Of a DNA stretch of 64,000 nucleotides, positions 1 to 10,939 are shown one piece after another (the first letter of the stretch is position 1; every line of letters starts with the position of its first letter). A program made the translations under genes and the position numbers. The stretch is from the NCBI RefSeq assembly GCF_000321225.1, contig NW_004450397.1, positions 3,423,183 to 3,487,182 of the forward strand, in the 5' to 3' direction. Origin of the DNA: Odobenus rosmarus divergens (lineage: Eukaryota > Chordata > Mammalia > Carnivora > Odobenidae). The notes below the pieces were generated by a model, which did not search any database, was not told the origin of the DNA, and saw nothing but the letters and a program-made list of their open reading frames with translations.

Positions 1-886
1 CGGGCTAAGTAATCTGCTCGGGTTTGCTCTCGGGAGCTTTTGTTCCCTGCAAGCTTTCCGTACAGCATTGGAGGATGAGAGTGAAAATGGTGGCCTCCCA
101 ATCTCCACCCCGGAGGAGCCAAGAACTCAGGGCCCCACTCCTCAGTTTGCCCCCCAGAGAAAAGCAGTCACTCCCATCTCCCTGGTCTCCGGCCGCACTC
201 CATGCTCACCCGGCCTGTGACCGAGTGTTTCTGTCTCTGGCACCCAACCCCGTGTGGAGTCTCCAAACCCAGCAGATCCCTGCGGTGCGCTTTTGTGCTG
301 CTCCTCCCAGGGGAGGAAGGAGAGTCTCCCCGGATCTGCCGCTTGTTGGGTCCCTGCTGGAGGAGCAGTGGCCCGACTGGGCCGTGGATCACAGTTTATG
401 GCAACCCTGAGCTCAGAGCCCGTGCCTTGGCTCCGTCTCTGCAGCCGGCCTCCCCGCTCCGATACCTGGGAGCTCTGCTGCACTCAGGCAACCCCGGTCT
501 TTCTGTGACCCCGAGGGTCCTGAGACCACACTGTCCCACGAGAGTTCCACCCCCAGCTTAGCCACTGGAGCTACGTCCCTCAGCGGAGCCAACTTCTAAA
601 AGTTCCGATTTTGTGCTCCGCGGCTCTATCACTTGCCAGAAGCGGCCGACGGAGGCCCCCTCCCCCGCCGTCTATCCTCCCGAATATCACCTCAGATTCA
701 CTTCTCCGCACGTCCTACCTTCCAGAAAGTGGTCGCTTTTCTGTTCAGAGAGTTGTTGCTATTCTTTTCTTCGATCTCCTGTTGAGTTCGTAAGTGTTCA
801 GAATGGTTTGATCCCTATTCAGCTGAATTCCTGAGACCAGATGAAATCCAGGTCTCCTACTCCTCCGTGATCTTGCTCCGCCTCCC
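1..886 (-). mobile_element. L1 (LINE-1) 5' UTR, young carnivore type, cut by window edge
   Basis: Read on the minus strand, this GC- and CpG-rich block starts near 886 with GGGAGGCGGAGCAAGATCAC, a typical L1 5' end, and continues as L1 5' UTR to base 1. ORF1 would lie left of the window. The sequence is little decayed, so the copy is probably full length and fairly young. Open frames on both strands here are GC-rich UTR shadows, not genes. The L1 assignment is from recall of carnivore L1 sequence. Confidence 0.8.
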
Positions 887-904
887 ATGAAGCACAGATT
901 TTAA

Positions 905-1135
905 ATGGACAGAGTATTTTTCTGGGCTTTGTAAAGGTGTACTCTTCTTTCAATTTTATTGTATTATGTTATGTTAATTACCATACATCATTAGTTCTTG
1001 ATGTAGTGTTCCATGATTCATTATTTGTATATAACACCCAGTGCTCCATTCAATACGTGCCCTCTTTAATACCCATCATCAGGCTAACCCACCCCCCAAC
1101 CCCCCTCCCCTCTAGAACTCTCGGTTTGTTTTAAG
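905..1135 (-). mobile_element. L1 3' UTR fragment
   Basis: The + strand reads as the reverse complement of a carnivore L1 3' end: the 'ataacacccagtgctccat' segment, then the C-rich run around 1090-1110. The 3' terminus is at the left. It lies head-to-tail beside the young L1 5' UTR at 1-886, in the same orientation. Confidence 0.75.
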
Positions 1136-1499
1136 AGGCTTTCTTGTGATCTCCACATGCTATCCTAAAATGTAGTTACCAATACCCAAATCATAGTGTG
1201 GACAGAGATAACATAGCTCTGTGAAATTAATGACAAGGTATTCACCTTGATGGGGACCTAGTTGTGAAATGTTCCTGTTTAGATAATATCTGATAATTCT
1301 GAGAGAAGTATGCTTTCAATTATTTCACATATTCATTAAGTGAATAATTATTAGATAATAGAGTAAACAAAAAGACCTTCAGTAATTCTTATGAACCTAG
1401 AGACCCATGTGGTAAATCTTAGAGCAGAGTTGGGTTCAACAAAGCATCATCCAGTCACCAGAAGGAACTTGGAAAATATTCTAAAATTATTAACTTGAG
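1136..1499. other. unassigned AT-rich intergenic DNA
   Basis: No open frame, RNA gene or repeat that I can name. It is probably degraded L1, given similar fragments on either side. Confidence 0.4.
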
Positions 1500-1600
1500 T
1501 CTCTTAAAAAAAATTTCATTCACACTGAGCATAATGTCCTCCAGGTTCATCCATGTTGTAACACACATCAGAATTTCCTTACTTTTACCCCTCTTAAAAA
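1500..1600 (-). mobile_element. short L1 fragment
   Basis: Contains the reverse complement of the L1 ORF2/3' UTR motif around 'gtcctccaggttcatccatg', typical of decayed mammalian L1. Confidence 0.6.
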
Positions 1601-1884
1601 AAAATCTGAAGACTCAATTTCTTGAAGATTTTCACTCCTCAAACATTACCTACATATTCATTATTTCCTGTTCTCCAACTCTGTGCCATGTTATCTTGCT
1701 TCCTGGGGTATGCACCATGCTGGACACTGTAATTTGTCTCAACTCTCATTGTCATTTTGGGTTTTTGTTTCGTTTTGTTTGGTTTTAGAGAATCATATGT
1801 CTTTTCCATACTTCTACTCTTCAATTATTTTAATGGTGGAATGAAGAGAAATTTGGATACTCACATGGCATTGTTTTTACACTT

Positions 1885-2012
1885 ATGAGGCATCTCAAAG
1901 TATAGTGTACAAAAGAATCATCTGGAGAGCTTGTTAAAACAAATGCCTGAGCTCCACCAATAGAGGTTATCATTCAGTAGGTGTGGACTCAGGTCTATAA
2001 AATTGCATTTCT
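1885..2012. mobile_element. MER5A-like hAT MITE remnant
   Basis: Matches the MER5A layout: 'tctcaaagtatagtgtac', 'atcatctggagagcttgtta', a 'gctccacc' core and 'attcagtaggtgtgg'. It is a non-autonomous hAT-Charlie relic with no coding capacity. Confidence 0.6.
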
Positions 2013-2029
2013 TTCGTAGTTTGTGTGTT

Positions 2030-2660
2030 CTTGAAGAAATCTTTGCCTAACCCAATGTCACAATGATTATTCTATGTTTATTTATCTTATTTTTTCTTCT
2101 AGAAGTCTTGATAGTTGTAGCTCTCACCTTCAAGCTCCATTTCAAGTTGATTTAGGGTATGGTATTAAGAAGAGGAGTTCATTTTTTTCCCCCACATGCA
2201 TATCCAATTGTTTCAGCACCATTAAATTGGTCTAGCATATCTGTGAAAATCAACTCGACCATGTATGTGTGGATATATCTCTGGATTCTCTATGTGCTCC
2301 ATATTGGGTTGAATTTGGTAGCTTTACAGTAAACCTTCAAAAATCAGGTACTTAGTCCTTTAAACTTGTTCTTCATTTTTCAAAATTGTTTTGGCTATTC
2401 TGGGTTCCTAGAATTTCCATATATATTTTAGGATAAACATGCCAGGATTTTGATTGGTATTGCATTGATTCAATATGAGGAGAATTGTCATCCTAGTATT
2501 GGGACTTCCAATTTATGCATGGCAAATATCTCCCTTTGTTTAGGTCTTCTTTAATTCCCTTCAGTAAAGTTTTGTAGCATTTAGTATATAGTTCTTACAC
2601 ATTTATTCTCTATAGTTATATAGCCATTCAGGCTTTCTATTTCTTCTTGGGTTCATTTGG
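2030..2660 (-). mobile_element. L1M fragment (ORF2 region)
   Basis: The + strand reads as antisense L1 ORF2, including stretches around 'attgttttggctattctgggt' and 'tttaggtcttctttaattcc'. It is strongly diverged with no intact ORF. Confidence 0.8.
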
Positions 2661-4099
2661 AAACTGCTGTCTTTTTAAGGAATTTTTCCATTTCAAAGAG
2701 AATTTGCCTTTATAAAAAGCTCCCAGATATTGATATGGTACTATATAAGGATAGCACTTTGATACCATTGTACTGTATCACTACAAACTGTCAGGGGCAT
2801 AACAGATTTCTGTTAGGTACTTACTCTTTTATTTGCTATAATTTACAGAGAAAACCTCTCAGGAAATAAATCTCAGGAAACAGAGTGACATCAAATTCTT
2901 AAATATTATCCCAAATAGACATTTAAGTCACAATATGTACAAGTTTTAGAATGGAAGTCATATTCAACTGTCAGTAACAATTGTGAGTGACTTTCAGCAT
3001 CTATTCTTGTCCAGCTTAAAAAATATATAAACAGGATCACATTCTTATACTCAGAGGATCTTGTCTCAAGGTAGAAATAAAATGACAGGCTATAACTGGA
3101 ACTATTTTTGTGGATTTGAGTAAATGTTGCCCTGTTTTTGCCTATCCCAGAATACTGCAGCAGCACTGATTTCTAAGAAATACCAAATTACCACAATCTG
3201 ACATATATATGACTGAAGAATATAACCAATCAAGTCAAAGGTTAATGGGTGATTAATGGCTAAATATTAGCCTCGTGGGAATCACTGATACTTTCCTTGC
3301 ACGAGAGATCTGTTTTGAGTCCTTGGTAGGTTATACTTTACATAACTCTGATTCTGCTACTATTTAAGCTATTTCCTGAGAGAAAATGAATGGATTTCTA
3401 TTATCATACCATAAAGGTGTTAGGTTTGGGGCTTGAAACAAGTAGTTGGATTGGTAACACTTTAAGAACCATGGCTGGCTCAATGTAAACCTGAAGTAAT
3501 TTTCTTGATCAGTGACAATTTAACAAGTATAGGCAGGATCCCAGGTCAACTAATCACATGCTGGTAACAGATCTTCTCTCATATTTCTCTATATTCCTCC
3601 TTCTCCTGATGCTTCCCAAGTCTTTGTCAAAAAGGAGTAAGGACTGGGAAAAGAAATGCAGTACAGTGTTTGAGTCATGTTTATATGGCAGGAAGTACAG
3701 AACAATTGTTGAGGGGCAGAACGTTGACCTCCTCATTAATTTCAGAGATAGGAAATTCCTATAGAATTTAGGGATTGACAGTGAGGCAATATGTCAGATC
3801 CTGGGCATCATGACAGGCCATAAACAAGTGTGTGGTAACTAAAATTAGCTTGAGAGGCTTATATCATTTTATTTTGGTCAATTAGGGACCTCAGGAAATT
3901 CAACTCTCTTGAATTTAACTCATAAAAGATAAGTATTAGTGGCTAAAGGGGCAACTTATAAATTATCTCTGAAGGAACAACCACCAGGTCACTAGTATAT
4001 TCAGAAGCAAATACTAAGAAGAAAAATACTAGAGATAAAAGGTAAGATGAATGACTAGAAAGCATTTGCGCATACCTCTCTCAGGATACTTATTACTTC
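2661..4099. other. no recognisable feature
   Basis: AT-rich single-copy-looking DNA. The short open frames (up to about 86 codons) have no recognisable domain or splice context. Confidence 0.5.
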
Positions 4100-4151
4100 G
4101 TTTCAGAGTCACCTGATGACAGGTTGTTTCAGAGTCACCTGTTGACAGGTT
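4100..4151 (+). repeat. 26-bp tandem duplication
   Basis: Two 26-bp units (4100-4125 and 4126-4151) beginning GTTTCAGAGTCACCTG differ at one base (A/T). No further copies. Confidence 0.95.
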
Positions 4152-4261
4152 AGACTACAAACTTCTCAAGATCTAGAAACTTATTCTAATCATCTTTGTT
4201 TCTGTAGCACTTGGTGCAAAGTCTGGGGCTTTAACAGGCACTCCATGGTTGGTTAAAAATG

Positions 4262-5085
4262 ACTGAGTGACCAAAAATGTTACACACAGGGCCAACAAGC
4301 ATATGAAAAGATGCTCAACATCAATAATCATTCAGGAAATGCAAACTCAAGCCATGTTAAGATACCACTTTATACCCATTAGGATGGTTACTATCACAAA
4401 AACAGAAAACAAGTGTTGGCAAGGATGTGTAGAAATTGTGCAGCACTGTTGGTGGGAATGGAATATGGTGCGGCTACAATGGAGAATAGTATGGTGGTTC
4501 CTCAAAATATTAAAAATATAATTACCATATAATTCAGCCATTCCACTTCTCAGGTATATACCCAAAAGAACTGAAAGCAGAATCTCAAAGAAGTATTTGC
4601 ATAACCATGTTCATAACAGTGTTATCTACAATAGCCAAGAGATGCAAGCAACCCAAGTATCTACTGGGAGATTAATAGATAAACAAAATGTGGTCTATAC
4701 ATATAAAGGTATATTTTTCAGCCTTAAAAAGTAAGGAAATTCTGACACATGTTACAACATAGATGAAACTTGAGGACATTATGCTCAGTGAAATAAACCA
4801 ATCCTGAAGAGGCAAGTATTGTAAGTTTTCACCCACAAAAAGTATCTAGAGTAGTCAAATTCATAGAAACATGAAGTAAAATGGTGGTTGCCAGAAGCTG
4901 GACGAGGGGGACATGGGGAGTCATTGTTTAATGAATATACAGTTTCAGTTTTGCAAGATGAAAATGTCCTGGAGATGGTTACACAAGAATGTGAATATGC
5001 TAACACTACTGAACTGTACATTTGAAAATGGTTAAGATGGTAAATTTGATGTTACGTAGTTTTTACTATAATAAATTTTTTAATG
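4262..5085 (+). mobile_element. L1M fragment: ORF2 C-terminus and 3' UTR
   Basis: The translation keeps the C-terminal ORF2 phrase around 'ANKHMKRCSTS' and 'RYHFIPIRMV'. The 3' UTR follows and ends near 'gtagtttttactataataaa'. 5'-truncated and riddled with stops. Confidence 0.85.
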
Positions 5086-6270
5086 AATGAATGAGTAAAT
5101 GAATGCAGGGCTAAATTAATGAATTGATGAGTAAACAATAAACATTTATAATAGTAAAGAGAAAATCTAGTTATATATGATATAAATGATTTAGGATATA
5201 TCATATTTTAATTTGTTGGGTAAAAAAAATAGTAAGTCTACGGTGCTATCCTGTATAACATTTGCAGATATAGGTATGGTTAGATACTTGGTATTTGGTA
5301 TTTGTTAGACTTAACAGAATACAGTATTATGTCTGGGACTCTGTAGTTTTAAGAACTGTGAAAAAAGCAAAAAAATTCCGATAAAAGAACAAAACACTCA
5401 AAGATAAGAAAACAGAAAAAAAACAGAAAACATGTAAAGAATTACTTCTTTCAAGGAAAAGGAAGCCAAGAGTCTTCTGAGTTTTCACATTCAGGTTGGA
5501 TTATTATAGCAGACAAATTTTAACTTCACAGGTGAAACTGGCTTAAATTGCAGTAAGAGATTTAAGAAGATCCACAAAAGACACCAATGAACATTTTAGA
5601 TTTTTCTTAGAAAATTCAAGAATAGAACTCAGAAGATCTGACTTGGAATTTTAAGAGAAATATAACTTCGAGGTAATAAGGAAAATTATCTAAAATTTGG
5701 ACATAAAGCAAAGGATAGTGCCTGTTCTTACAATGTAATAGGAAGTATTGTGTAACAGACCCACCCAAGGATTACTTCAGTTTCTAGGAGAAATGTACCT
5801 TTGTTTGATTTACTGTTTTATATCAGTTAGTACCTACTCTCTGTGAAATTAGATGTTAATTTTCAGATTTCTGTTCATAGAAAAGATAATACAAATGGTT
5901 ACAGTTTTATTGCTGTGTAGCACATTAACCAGTTTAGTATTTAACTGTGCAGTCTTATTTCAGCATTCTGTGTTTCACTGGCTATAAGTACTCAGACTCT
6001 CAAAAGCCCCCTTTAATCAGATTTACCATCTTATTGGTCCCTTTGTTATTGTGTTAAATAATTATTTAACACACACTCACTATGGCTATATATGAGTCAT
6101 GTTTTTAACTTTTTGAATATTATACTTTTACCCAGTGCTACTATTTGATTTCATTAAGATGGCACCTTTGTTACTCAGAGAGCAAATGAATATAAGCAAA
6201 GAAAACTCTTATAGATCTATTTATCACTGAATGAAAGAAAATGAGACTATAAAGACAAAGTTCAAAAGGA
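5086..6270. other. no recognisable feature
   Basis: AT-rich intergenic DNA. No ORF of note and no repeat that I can name. Confidence 0.45.
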
Positions 6271-6280
6271 GCTCTCACTG

Positions 6281-6450
6281 GAGTGCCTGGGTGGCTCAGT
6301 TAAGCTTCTGACTCTAGATTTCAGTTCAGGTCATGATCTCAGGGTTGTGAGATGGAGCGCTACATCAGGCTACACATTGGACATGGAGCCTGCTTAAGAT
6401 TCTCTCTCTTCCTCTGCCCCTCCCCCTCTCTAAAAAAAAAAAAAAAAAAA
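6281..6450 (+). mobile_element. Can-SINE (SINEC), tRNA-Lys derived
   Basis: The head GTGCCTGGGTGGCTCAG holds the tRNA A-box region. Then come the B-box-like 'gttgtgaga', a C/T-rich segment and an 18-base poly(A). The 'agctctca' on both sides is the likely TSD. Confidence 0.95.
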
Positions 6451-6974
6451 GAAGCTCTCAACTGAGCTTGGACAATTTGTGCCTCAATTTAAATAATGAA
6501 AGTAACAGCATGTAATCCAAATAATTAAAATAAGAAACTAAGAATACAGGCTGATATAAGTAAATGAGGGAATGAATGAATGAAGGAGAAAGAAAGGTCT
6601 TCTTTACACTATAATGTAAAAGGAATAAATGATACAGAAAATTACCTTTTAAACAACTGATTAATCAATAAATAATTGATTCAGGCAAGAATCATCAATG
6701 GATGCTAAAAATAATGGATGAAGGTTTCATGAAGAACAGGATATTTATATAATCTCAAACTATCTCCCCACAAATTAGTTATAAATCACAAAGTGATATA
6801 AATTACAAAGATATGAGAAGATATGTGCCCTGAGAAGGACACAATTTCCCCTCATTGGTATTCCTCCCCCAAAATGTATAACCTAAATCATGAGGAAATC
6901 TCAAACTAGGGATAAACCTAGGAACACTCTGCAAAAAAATTAACCCGTATTCTTCAAAAATATTTATGCCATTT
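6451..6974. other. no recognisable feature
   Basis: AT-rich DNA between a SINE and an L1 fragment. The last part may be decayed L1. Confidence 0.4.
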
Positions 6975-7815
6975 TAGCACCCTTGTGTACTGTTGGTAGA
7001 AAATTGGTGCAGCCACTATGAAAAAAATTATGGAGATTCCTCAAAATTTTAAAAATAAAAAGAAAGGGGTGCCTGGGTGGCTCAGATGTTAAGCTTCCGC
7101 CTTCAACTCAGGTCATGATCCCAGGACCCTGGGATCGAGGCCCACATCGGGCTCCCTGCTCAGCAGGGAGTCTGCTTCTCCCTCTCCCTCTGCTGCTCCC
7201 CCGTTTGTGCTCTCTCACTCTCTCTGACAAATAAATAAAATCTTTAAAAAATAAAAATAAAAATAAAACTACCATATGATCCAGCAATCTTACTTCTGGG
7301 TATATATCCAAAGGAAATAAAAACAGGATATCGATGAGATAACTGCCTTCCTATGCTCATTGCAGCATTATTGAAAGTGCAGTGTATAGAAACATACCTT
7401 GTTTGGACATTTATATATGTACCTTCCAAAGTGTCCATCAATTGATGAATGGACAAAGAAGATGTGGTATGTGTATATAATAGAATATTATTCAGCCATG
7501 CAAAAAAAGAAAATCCTGCCATTTGCAACAACATGAATGGACCTCAAGGGCATTATGCTAAGGGAATAAAACAAAGACAAATACTGCATCATCTCACTTA
7601 CATGTGGAATCTAAAAAAAAACCAAAAAATAAACTCACAGAAACAGAGAAGAGAGACTGGTGGTTACCAGGGGAAGAGGAAAGAGGAAGAGAGATTCATG
7701 AAAGAATATAAACTTTTACCTATGTGATGAATAAGGTCTGAGGATCTAATGCATAATAAGGTGACAACAATTGATAACACTGTATTGTACATTTGAAATC
7801 TGCTAAGAGAGTAGA
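6975..7815 (+). mobile_element. L1 fragment (ORF2 3' end and 3' UTR), split by a SINE
   Basis: Contains L1 ORF2 C-terminal DNA such as 'cttctgggtatatatccaaa' and 'atggacaaagaagatgtggt', running into a 3' UTR near 'cactgtattgtacatttgaa'. A SINEC copy interrupts it at 7067-7260. Frameshifted and dead. Confidence 0.85.
7067..7260 (+). mobile_element. Can-SINE inside L1
   Basis: GGTGCCTGGGTGGCTCAG head, CT-rich body and AATAAATAAAATCTTT tail followed by an (AAAAAT)n run. It splits the L1 fragment, so it is younger than that L1. Confidence 0.95.
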
Positions 7816-7838
7816 ACTTATATGTTCTCACACACACA

Positions 7839-8023
7839 GGGGTGCCTGGATGGCTTAGTCAGTTAAACATCCAACTCTTGGTTTCGGCTCAGGTCATGGT
7901 CTCAGAGTCCTGAGATCGAGCTCAGCATGTAGTCGGCTTGTCCCTTTCCCTCTGCTACTCCCCGTCCCCCTGCTCTCTCGCTGTCACTCTCTTGCTCTCT
8001 CAAATAAAGAATCTTTAAAAAAA
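7839..8023 (+). mobile_element. Can-SINE with perfect 17-bp TSD
   Basis: The SINEC body is flanked by ATGTTCTCACACACACA at 7822-7838 and again at 8024-8040, an exact 17-bp TSD. This shows retrotransposition into a CA-rich site. Confidence 0.97.
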
Positions 8024-8402
8024 ATGTTCTCACACACACAAAAAGATTTTAAAAACCCTATTAATGTCATTTTAGACAAAGAAAGGCTAAGGTATTGTTC
8101 CAGATGAAGGAAACTAAAGAGATATTAACAACTGAATGCAACGTAATGTGGTTTCTGGATTGAATCCTGGACTAGGAGGAAAATATATAAAGAACGTTAT
8201 CAAAATAGTGAAATTGCAACACTTAAAAATGTTTTGTAGATTAGATAATGATAGAAGATCCATGTTGAACTTCCTGATTTTTGTCATCGTACTCTGGTTA
8301 TGTAAGATAAAGAAAGTCCTTATTCTTATGACATGCACACTGAGGTATTTAAGGGTAAAGGAGCATGATGCCTACAACTTGCTCTCAAATGGCTCATGAA
8401 AG

Positions 8403-8587
8403 GGGCGCCTGGGTGGCTCAGTCAGTTGAGCGTCTGACTCCAGATTTCGGCTCAGGTCATGATCTTGGGGTTGTGGGATTGAGCCCCACAATGGGCTCTG
8501 CACTCACACGGAGTCTGCTTGTCCCTCTCCCTCTGCTCCTCCCCCCTGCTCTCTCTCTAATAAATAAATAAAATCTTTTTAAAAAAT
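8403..8587 (+). mobile_element. Can-SINE
   Basis: GGGCGCCTGGGTGGCTCAG head, body, and (AATAAA)n-ATCTTTTT-A tail. Flanked by 'ctcatgaaa' and 'ttcatgaaa', a TSD with one change. Confidence 0.95.
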
Positions 8588-8639
8588 AGTTCATGAAAAC
8601 AATTATATCTCTATTTAAATATCTATATCTCTACCCATC

Positions 8640-8722
8640 TAGATATATACATATATACACATATGCATATACATATGTACACACACACATATATATGTAT
8701 ATAGTATATTATATACATATTT
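8640..8722. repeat. AT/AC-rich alternating purine-pyrimidine microsatellite
   Basis: Imperfect (TA)n/(CA)n/(CATA)n run with cores such as 'acacacacacatatatatgt'. Low complexity. Confidence 0.9.
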
Positions 8723-8872
8723 AGAGAGTGGGAGACGAAGTGCTTTAGGAAATTATAAAGTAAGTGTTGCAAACTAAACAAATAATGAATCTAGGTAAAA
8801 GGTATAGAGAGGTCACTATACTATTCTTGTAAATTTTTACTGAGATTGCAATAATTTCAAAATAAATTTTAA

Positions 8873-9043
8873 GATTTTATTTATTTGAGAGAGAGAATGA
8901 GAGAAGCACGAGTGGGGAGAGCGAGAGACAGAAGCAGACTCCCCACTGAGCTGGGAGCCTGATGTGGGGCTCAATTCCAGGTCCCTGGGATCATGACCTG
9001 AGCCAAAGGCAGATGCTTAACCACTGAGCCACCCAGTTGCCCC
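8873..9043 (-). mobile_element. Can-SINE (antisense)
   Basis: Reads as 'attttatttatttgagag' through to CTGAGCCACCCAG, the reversed SINEC tail and head. The flanks 'ttcaaaataaattttaa' and 'ttcaaaataaaatttta' are the TSD. Confidence 0.95.
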
Positions 9044-9161
9044 TTCAAAATAAAATTTTAAAAAACCAAGGTTGGATATCAGTGACTAAGACATCTAAAG
9101 AAATAGATATTAAATAATAATTTCCCATGATATATAATAAAAGGTAGAAATATATTTTTAG

Positions 9162-9358
9162 TGGTGCCTGGGTGGCTCAGTCGGTTAAGTGACCAACTCT
9201 TGATTTTGGCTCAGGTCATGATCTCAGGGTGGTGGGATCGAGCACCATGTTGGGCTCCACAGGGAGTCCGCTTCTTTCCTTCTCCCTCTCCCTCTGCTTC
9301 TCTCCCTGCTCGTATACTCTCACTCTCCCTCTCTCTAATAAATAAATAAATCTTTAAA
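9162..9358 (+). mobile_element. Can-SINE
   Basis: GGTGCCTGGGTGGCTCAGTC head and AATAAATAAATAAATCTTTA tail. The TSD is not clear in the AT-rich flanks. Confidence 0.95.
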
Positions 9359-10682
9359 ATATATACATATTTTTTTAAATCTAGTGGTGAATATTAGATA
9401 ACATTTGAGCACTTATATTCATGGATATGGACAAAAGTTTAAACATTCAAATGATTACTATTTCCATTGTATTCTGAAAATATAAGCACTTAATGGTTAA
9501 TAAGTAATTATGCAAGAAATCTAATTTCTGGGAAAACTGAAAGGACGGATGACTTCAGTAGGACTTTTATGTATCAATTACTCTCACAAAGTAAGAATTA
9601 TCACAATTGACAAAGAACATCAGAAAATTGATGTCAGTTCAAAAATTTGTATGGAAATAAATGAAATTTTCAGATATTACATTTCCCTTAAAACACTGCA
9701 AACCTATTGATACTTGAAAATTCTGCAACAGTTATGATCTAAGATGCCTGAGAAAAAAACATGTTTTCATTTAAAAGAACATAACAATGGACAATTTCAA
9801 AGTAAAATAAGAATTATTAAAAGAAGAGGAGTTGTTATTTGTTTTTGTTTCATAAGCAGGTTAAGGAAGATGCTCATTTCTAATATGCTCTGCACACATT
9901 GGCAGGTCTGACAAGAATCCTAAATTACAAAGGGAATTTGTTAATGAATTCACCACAACCTGAATCATTTTTGTGAGGTCTTGAAGAACTGAGAAGTTGT
10001 TAGGGAACTGAAAGAAAACAAATGTAATTGTATCTTTTAAAGAAGCAATTGAAGCAATTAACATCAAATAAGTCACAAAAAATAGCTTGCAATGTGGTGG
10101 AAAACAATGGAAGAAAACTGTATACAAATGGATAATAGGTAACATGTCTCTATCAAGGGAGTTCATGAGTCATAAAATAGGTTAGATTTTCAAAGGGGAG
10201 ATCATCAGCTGCCCCACAATTGGGAGCTCCTTGGAAACAAGGGGATATCTACTCAACTCTGAATAAAACACTGTAGATATTTAGCAAATATACAGACATA
10301 AAGAAGGAAAGGAAATGAAAGGAGGGACAGAGAATGGATTAGTGGGGGAAATGGAATATATTAACCGAACATTAATGTGTTACAGTTTGACTTATACAAT
10401 AAACTCAATTTAATGCCTCACGAATGTCTACAAATTTTATTTAACCTGAAGATATAAAAAAAAGCGTAATGGTGACTAACAACCACTAAAATATGATATT
10501 GAATAAATTCACTCTGTACTGTAGTGTTCAATAAACGAAGGAAGTTTAGAGAAAAGAGATGCTATTTTGTCTCATTGTTCTGTTTCAAACAGAAAATTCA
10601 AACCACTAGAAAACATAATTCAATTAGTGGAAATGCAGTGGTTCTGAAGGTGATGACAGAATGGGTTATTTACCCTCTCTGA
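9359..10682. other. no named feature; one unexplained minus-strand ORF
   Basis: AT-rich DNA. On the minus strand a 101-codon frame (9861-10166) spans a good polypyrimidine acceptor and includes 'NNFSVLQDLTKMIQVVVNSL'. I do not recognise it and see no partner exon. It could be chance or a decayed gene or transposon piece. Confidence 0.3.
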
Positions 10683-10712
10683 TCAATTATAAAAAGTATG
10701 TATTTTATTCAG

Positions 10713-10862
10713 TACAAGTATTGGCTCCTTGTCAAGAATTCTACAAAAGCTGTCGCTAATGATCTCCATGATATCTTTAGGAATGAGGAATACAAACAGG
10801 TGAATTGGTGCAAGAAGTGCAAGCCAGGAGAGTTTAATATTCCAGCTGACTTCCCAAAACAA
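10713..10862 (+). CDS. candidate orphan exon (unrecognised, 50 codons)
   Basis: An open segment of exactly 150 bases. It is preceded by the acceptor 'tattttattcag' and followed directly by the strong donor GTAAGT. The enclosed frame has no stop and an ordinary amino-acid mix, with a Cys-x-x-Cys pair in NWCKKCKPGEFNIPADF. The open frame in fact runs from 10683 past the donor to about 10874, with ATG at 10698. I do not recognise a family. The minus strand is also open over this stretch (10683-10937). It could be a real exon of an unannotated gene, a relic, or a chance AT-rich open frame. No second exon could be linked to it. Confidence 0.25.
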
Positions 10863-10939
10863 GTAAGTTCCCCATAAAATGGAAGGATGCAAATAATTTA
10901 CCTTTACCCTTCCTGAGTGTTTAAAGAAATACATCAAGT

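Noticed and set aside
142..483. ORFs of 113-128 codons on both strands
   Set aside because: They lie in an L1 5' UTR, which is GC-rich and non-coding.
8365..8571. Recurrent short peptides with a GAWVAQSVERL-like phrase at many sites
   Set aside because: They come from translating Can-SINE heads; the same phrase appears at 8403, 15600, 30436 and 52973. Not genes.
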